Of a stretch of 64,000 nt of DNA, positions 60,222-64,000 are shown in pieces; within the stretch, counting starts at the first letter, position 1; every line of letters starts with the position of its first letter. A program made the position numbers and the translations under genes. The stretch is from the NCBI RefSeq assembly GCF_034190915.1, contig NW_026947506.1, positions 14,259,501 to 14,323,500 on the forward strand. Reading direction: 5' to 3'. The notes under the pieces are model-generated. The model was not told the DNA's origin, ran no database searches, and saw nothing but the letters and a program-made list of their open reading frames with translations. Source of the stretch: Cavia porcellus (Eukaryota > Chordata > Mammalia > Rodentia > Caviidae).

Positions 60222-60455
60222 CACTGTGTACTCTTTCACATTTTTGACAATAATTTTGTGTACTGAAAGCCTTACCAACTTACACACGTACAGTTTCTCT
60301 CTATTGTGAGCCTTTTCAAGGTCTTTGACCATTACTGTTACTGCTACTGCTGAAAGCTTTCCCAGTATTCCTTATAATCATAGGGTTTCTATCCAATGGG
60401 ATTTTTTTCATGGATTTGAAAATCCTGGCTTCTGCTGAACCCTTTCCCACATTGC
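60222..60455 (-). pseudogene. Frameshifted fingers after the zinc-finger stop codon
   Basis: Immediately after the stop at 60456, another frame on the minus strand reads 'CKQCGKGFSRSQDFQIHEKN', a C2H2 finger with its last His lost. Two more degenerate fingers follow, the last 'GKAFSTQNYCQKCERVH'. Their spacing keeps the 84-bp repeat, so a frameshift at the end of finger 17 cut them off from the protein. Confidence 0.75.
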
Positions 60456-62355
60456 TTACATATAAGACTTCTCATGCATGTGAGTTCTTTCATGGATTTC
60501 ACAATAGTCCTGTATACTGAAAGCTTTCCCGCATTGCTTACATACATAAGGTTTCTCTCCAGTGTGAGTTCTTTCATGTACTTTACAATAACTCTGTGTG
60601 CTGAAAGCTTTCCCACATTGATTACATACATATGGTTTCTCACCAGTGTGAGATTTTTCATGTAATTTGCAAGAACTCTGTGTGATGAAAGCTTTCCCAC
60701 ATTGCTTACATACGTAAGGTTTCTCACCAGTGTGAGATATTTCATGTACTTTACAGTAACTCTGTGTGCTGAAAGCTTTCCCACATTGATTACATACATA
60801 AGGTTTCTCACCAGTGTGAGATCTTTCATGTACTTTAAAATAACTCTGCGTGCTGAAAGCTTTTCCACATTGCTTACATACATAAGGTTTCTCACCAGTG
60901 TGAGATTTTTCATGTACTTTACAATTCCTCTGTGTGGTGAAAGCTTTTCCACATTGCTTACATACATAAGGTTTCTCACCAGTGTGAGACCTTTCATGTA
61001 ATTTGCAATAACTCTGTTTGCTGAAAGCTTTCCCACATTGATTACATACATAAGGTTTCTCACCAGTGTGAGATCTTTCATGTACTTTACAATAACTCTG
61101 TGTGCTGAAACCTTTTCCACATTGCTTACATACATAAGGTTTCTCACCAGTGTGAGATTTTTCATGTACTTTACAATAACTCTGTTTGCTGAAAGCCTTC
61201 CCACATTGTTTACATACATAAGGTTTCTCTCCAGTGTGAGATCTTTCATGTACTTTACAATTCCTCTGTGTGGTGAAAGCTTTTCCACATTGCTTACATA
61301 CATAAAGTTTCTCACCCGTGTGAGACCTTTCATGTAATTTGCAATAACTCTGTTTGCTGAAAGCTTTGCCACATTGATTACATACATAGGGTTTCTCACC
61401 AGTATGAGATTTTTCATGTAGTTTCCAATTCTCCTTTGTGCTTAAAGCTTTCCCACATTGCTTGCATACATAAGGTTTCTCACCAGTGTGAGTTTTTTCA
61501 TGTAGTTTGCAAGAACTCTGTGTGATGAAAGCTTTCCCGCATAGCTTACATATGTAAGGTTTCTCACCAGTGTGAGATGATTCATGTACTTTACAGTAAC
61601 TCTGTGTGCTGAAAGATTTCCCACATTGATTACATGCATAAGGTTTCTTATCAGTGTGAGATCTTTCATGTACTTTACAATAACTCTGTGTGCTGAAACC
61701 TTTCCCACATTGCTTACATACATAAGGTTTCTCACCAATGTGAGATTTTTCATGTAGTTTGCAAGAACTCTGTGTGCTAAAAGCTTTCCCACATTGCTTA
61801 TATACATACTTTTTCTCCTCCATCTGAATTGTTTCATCTTGTTGAGAAATAGTATGTGTGCTGAAAGCTTTCCCACATTGCTTACCTACAGAGGGTATAT
61901 CCCCCTTCTGGTTTGTCTGATAGATCTCAACATCACTGGGGTTGCTGGAGACATTAAGCTTTTTGGGACATACAAACATTTTGTTTCTAAGATGAGTTCT
62001 TTCACTAAGACCAGAGCAGGATGTCTCACACTGATCATGTTCACATTGTTTCTTGCCAGCCTCTGTCCTTGCACGATTCTGAATGGATGGCAAATCATCA
62101 CAGTTTTTTCTATTTTCATTACATTTAAACAGTTTTCCTTTAAGTTCAAAATACTCATCTGGATTTACTCCACTGTGAGCTCTGATGGGCATATTTATTG
62201 AAAAAGGCCCAATCTGAAGCTTTCTACAAGAAAGACTTTCAATTGGAATTAAACCACATAATTTCAAATAGACATTAGCATCTTGATTGCAGAGGAAGCA
62301 TTCTTTATGCTGATTCCAACCTTCATATTGATGGCATTTCTCACTGTCATCATTT
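60456..62355 (-). CDS. KRAB zinc-finger protein, terminal zinc-finger exon
   Basis: This exon starts after the acceptor 'ttttacag' (62356-62363) and is open for about 633 codons to a stop at 60456. The first 130 or so residues are a linker (about 62355-61900). Then come two degenerate fingers and 15 intact C2H2 fingers, each 28 residues with CxxC-x12-HxxxH spacing and mostly TGEKP linkers. The family binds DNA in the nucleus and, through KRAB, recruits TRIM28 for silencing. An oddity is that the core position that is normally Leu (helix +4) is Cys in nearly every finger ('STQSYCKVH', 'TTQRNCKVH', 'KQSYCKLH'). Helix contact residues are few and repeated, and fingers 7-10 and 11-14 look like a block duplication. 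The exon is in frame with the two upstream KRAB exons. I do not recognise an orthologue name. Confidence 0.88.
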
Positions 62356-62972
62356 CTGTAAAAGATAAAGAAGACAATATAAAGTGGCTCTCCATATCAA
62401 TGATTTTTAATGCACGCACATGCTTTTTAATGCATCCTAAGAAATTTGATAATAAATTAAAACAATACAAAATGAGATCTTTGGAGAAAGCTTTTTCTTA
62501 AAAAGTGGTATGTTTTTCAAAAATTTTCAATTGGTACATTTTATAATACACTAATTTTAGTTTCATTTTGAGTAACTTATGTATAACAAATATTGATTAA
62601 TTTTAATACCATTTCCTATTCAATCTACATGCTCTAGTCTTATCCCATTTGTCTTCCCTCTTCTAATATATTACTTTTCTTTATCTATCACCTCTCAACC
62701 ACAGCTATTTAAAACACCTAAAGGCAATGTCATACATATTTATGATGTTAATAAAAGAACATTTTTATATTACAAATCTGATAGCATTATTTGTATAATT
62801 TCAGTTGTAACTGCATTTCTTATGTTGGAATATTGTTGTGTTTAGCTTTCAGACTGTAGAACTCAAGTTGCATATAGTTTTGGAGAGTATTGCTGAAATT
62901 AAATAAATTTGAAGATGGTGTTGGATTTTTTATTTCATGTTAAGGAGTATTTTTCTAGAAAGTGCAAATTAC
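62356..62972 (-). other. Intron between second KRAB exon and zinc-finger exon
   Basis: The donor is 'gtaatt' (minus strand, at 62972) and the acceptor 'ttatcttttacag' (ending at 62356). The intron is AT-rich, with no repeat recognised. Its length, 617 bp, is short for this position in a KRAB-ZNF gene. Confidence 0.75.
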
Positions 62973-63033
62973 CTTATATTTCTGCAATAGTTATTGCAGT
63001 CTTCTTCCACTTTCTGGTTTTCCAAGAGTCTCT
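62973..63033 (-). CDS. KRAB zinc-finger protein, second KRAB exon (61 bp)
   Basis: This exon is 61 bp, a usual size for the small KRAB exon. Acceptor 'ctataattcag' and donor 'gtaatt' are canonical. It continues the phase left by the KRAB-A exon and encodes roughly 'ERLLENQKVEEDCNNYCRNI', with the acidic ED and basic end seen in KRAB-b-type boxes. The residues are divergent, and the acceptor polypyrimidine tract is weak, so use of this exon is inferred. Confidence 0.7.
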
Positions 63034-63234
63034 CTGAATTATAGACAGAGAAGTAAAAGTAGTCACTACATTATTACATAAAAATTAATACATGCCAGTT
63101 AGATTCATGATATAACATAAGCAGGCCAGATTAATTTTTCTAATTGTTTGCACATTCTGTTTAATGAATCTGCACTGAAGAGCACAAAACAATCTCTTCT
63201 GAATGTATCAGTAAGAAAGAGATTTCATTCTTAC

Positions 63235-63361
63235 CTATTGTTACAATGTTCTGAAAGGTTTCCTCCATCACATCTCTGTAGATCTTCTTTTGGAATGCAT
63301 TGAGCAAAGTCCATTCCTCACTGGTGAAGCTCACAGTCACATCCTCAAAGGTCATTGACTC
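63235..63361 (-). CDS. KRAB zinc-finger protein, KRAB-A exon (127 bp)
   Basis: This exon is exactly 127 bp, the canonical KRAB-A size, bounded by acceptor 'atgatcctgtag' and donor 'gtaaga'. It encodes '[19 protein letters not shown]' followed by '[16 protein letters not shown]', with the KRAB-A residues needed for TRIM28 contact largely present (the FEDV motif, the EEW motif and the LYRDVM-like motif, here IYRDVM). The first Met lies 7 bases into the exon; in this family the real start is usually in an upstream exon, which would lie beyond 63361 and was not identified. Confidence 0.92.
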
Positions 63362-63451
63362 CTACAGGATCATACATATATTTCTTGAAAGAAAATTGAG
63401 ACTAACAGCCTGGACTATGTGATCCCATCTCATAAAAAATTGTAACTGAAA
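63362..63451 (-). other. Intron upstream of the KRAB-A exon
   Basis: This is intronic sequence to the right of the acceptor. The intron continues through two SINEs to the window edge; the first exon is not visible. Confidence 0.7.
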
Positions 63452-63614
63452 GCAAGGTGTGGTGGTACATGTCTGTAATCCCAGCACTCAGGAGGCTGAG
63501 GCAAGAAGATTATTATGACTTCAAGACCACTGTGAGCTACCGAGTGAGTTCAAGGTCAGTGTGATCTACATTGTGAGACTCTGGCTCAAAAAATGAAACA
63601 GAACAACAAAAAAA
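63452..63614 (+). mobile_element. B1-like SINE in KRAB-ZNF intron
   Basis: It begins 'gcaaggtgtggtggtacatg', followed by 'ctgtaatcccagcactcagg', 'aggctgaggcaagaagatt', a partly duplicated 'gagttcaaggtcagtgtgat' right part and an A-rich tail. It is a typical 7SL-derived rodent SINE with an extended right part. Confidence 0.88.
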
Positions 63615-64000
63615 GCTGCTTCATGGTGGCTTATGACAAAAAGCAGTGGACATAACTGCAGCTTGAATAATTATCACAGTGCTGGATAATGCATTCCAAT
63701 AAAAGCTATACAACACACAACTAATGTCTAATTCAGAAACTTATGGAGAGAAGGAATCCCCCAAGAATGCCTTTCAAAATGGCCACTGCATATTCCCAAC
63801 AACAAAAATTACAACATTTTGGACACGAAAATTATAATATATTATGCTGAATTTAACTGAGAACTATTATAATGGTATATATATATTGTCTTTTTCCTTT
63901 TTATTGGTACCAGGGATCGAACTCATGACTGCCTGCTTGCAAGGCAGGTGCTTATGCCACTGAGCTAAATCCTCAGCCCCCTATAATGTATATTTTTATA
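63615..64000. other. Intronic/flanking sequence with one SINE
   Basis: AT-rich sequence with no coding exon recognised. It contains the antisense SINE at 63887-63981. Confidence 0.5.
63887..63981 (-). mobile_element. tRNA-Ala-like SINE, antisense, near window end
   Basis: It is the reverse complement of the SINE: 'ttggtaccagggatcgaact', then 'ctgcttgcaaggcagg' (anticodon loop with TGC) and 'actgagctaaat', ending at 'ccctcagcccc'-like text. Target duplication: 'tataatggtatat' (63868-63880) and 'tataatgtatat' (63982-63993), one base different in length. Confidence 0.93.

Noticed and set aside
60474..61337. Plus-strand ORFs of 63-99 codons opposite the zinc fingers
   Set aside because: These are antisense shadows of the finger repeats with repeated near-identical text and no independent signals.
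60389..61417. A 342-codon ORF on the minus strand overlapping the zinc-finger exon
   Set aside because: It is an out-of-frame reading of the same 84-bp finger repeats; because 84 is a multiple of three, one stop-free unit gives a long open alternative frame. The C2H2 frame is the real one. The same applies to 61442-61876.

Overview
This window is mammalian nuclear DNA from a rodent. The evidence is a tRNA-Ala-like, ID-related SINE (anticodon loop 'cttgcaa'; Pol III A and B boxes; A-rich tail) present five times, two B1-like SINEs, several long L1 families and rodent-type ERVs. The SINE pair resembles those I associate with castorimorph rodents (kangaroo-rat/pocket-mouse or beaver side), but I would not name a genus from this alone. 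No bacterial-type genes, CRISPR arrays or operons are present.

Layout. (1) 1-5150: an antisense L1 (called Z) carrying a SINE and a SINE fragment. (2) 5151-8248: old, mostly unassigned sequence with an ORF1/endonuclease L1 remnant. (3) 8249-23620: a nest. Outer sense-strand L1 (B), headed by a roughly 120-bp monomer array, is interrupted by a complete 6.9-kb L1 (A, 10616-17533), a SINE, a 5'-truncated antisense L1 end and two solo LTRs. (4) 23623-35109: an old antisense class I ERV pol remnant split by an 8.25-kb sense provirus (24246-32495). That provirus has gammaretrovirus-like ends, gag and pol, but its centre is betaretrovirus-like gag-dUTPase-protease-RT-env start, and it is itself hit by antisense LTR sequence. 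A solo LTR (34339-35109) follows. (5) 36836-41700: an old antisense L1 fragment interrupted by an L1 derivative that lacks ORF2 (37256-40532). (6) 41701-48835: another antisense L1 interrupted by a 4-kb deleted provirus with a perfect tRNA-Glu primer site and a 5-bp target duplication. (7) 49322-56265: sense L1 C with a 182-bp promoter dimer and a 779-bp solo LTR in its endonuclease region. (8) 57601-63361: the only plausible host gene, a KRAB zinc-finger gene on the minus strand (KRAB-A exon 127 bp, second KRAB exon 61 bp, one long zinc-finger exon), whose 3' side has decayed fingers split by L1 G.

All L1 and ERV reading frames I examined are broken by stops, frameshifts or deletions. The KRAB-ZNF exons are the exception: they join in one open frame across canonical splice sites. 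KRAB-ZNF proteins as a family repress retroelements through TRIM28, so this gene beside a dense retroelement graveyard fits family biology, but its target cannot be read from the sequence.

The main points for a second look are the gamma/beta mosaic provirus, four L1-type elements with four unrelated repeated 5' regions, the ORF2-less L1 derivative, repeated modules in the L1 3' UTRs, and a zinc-finger array in which the conserved core leucine is almost always cysteine.
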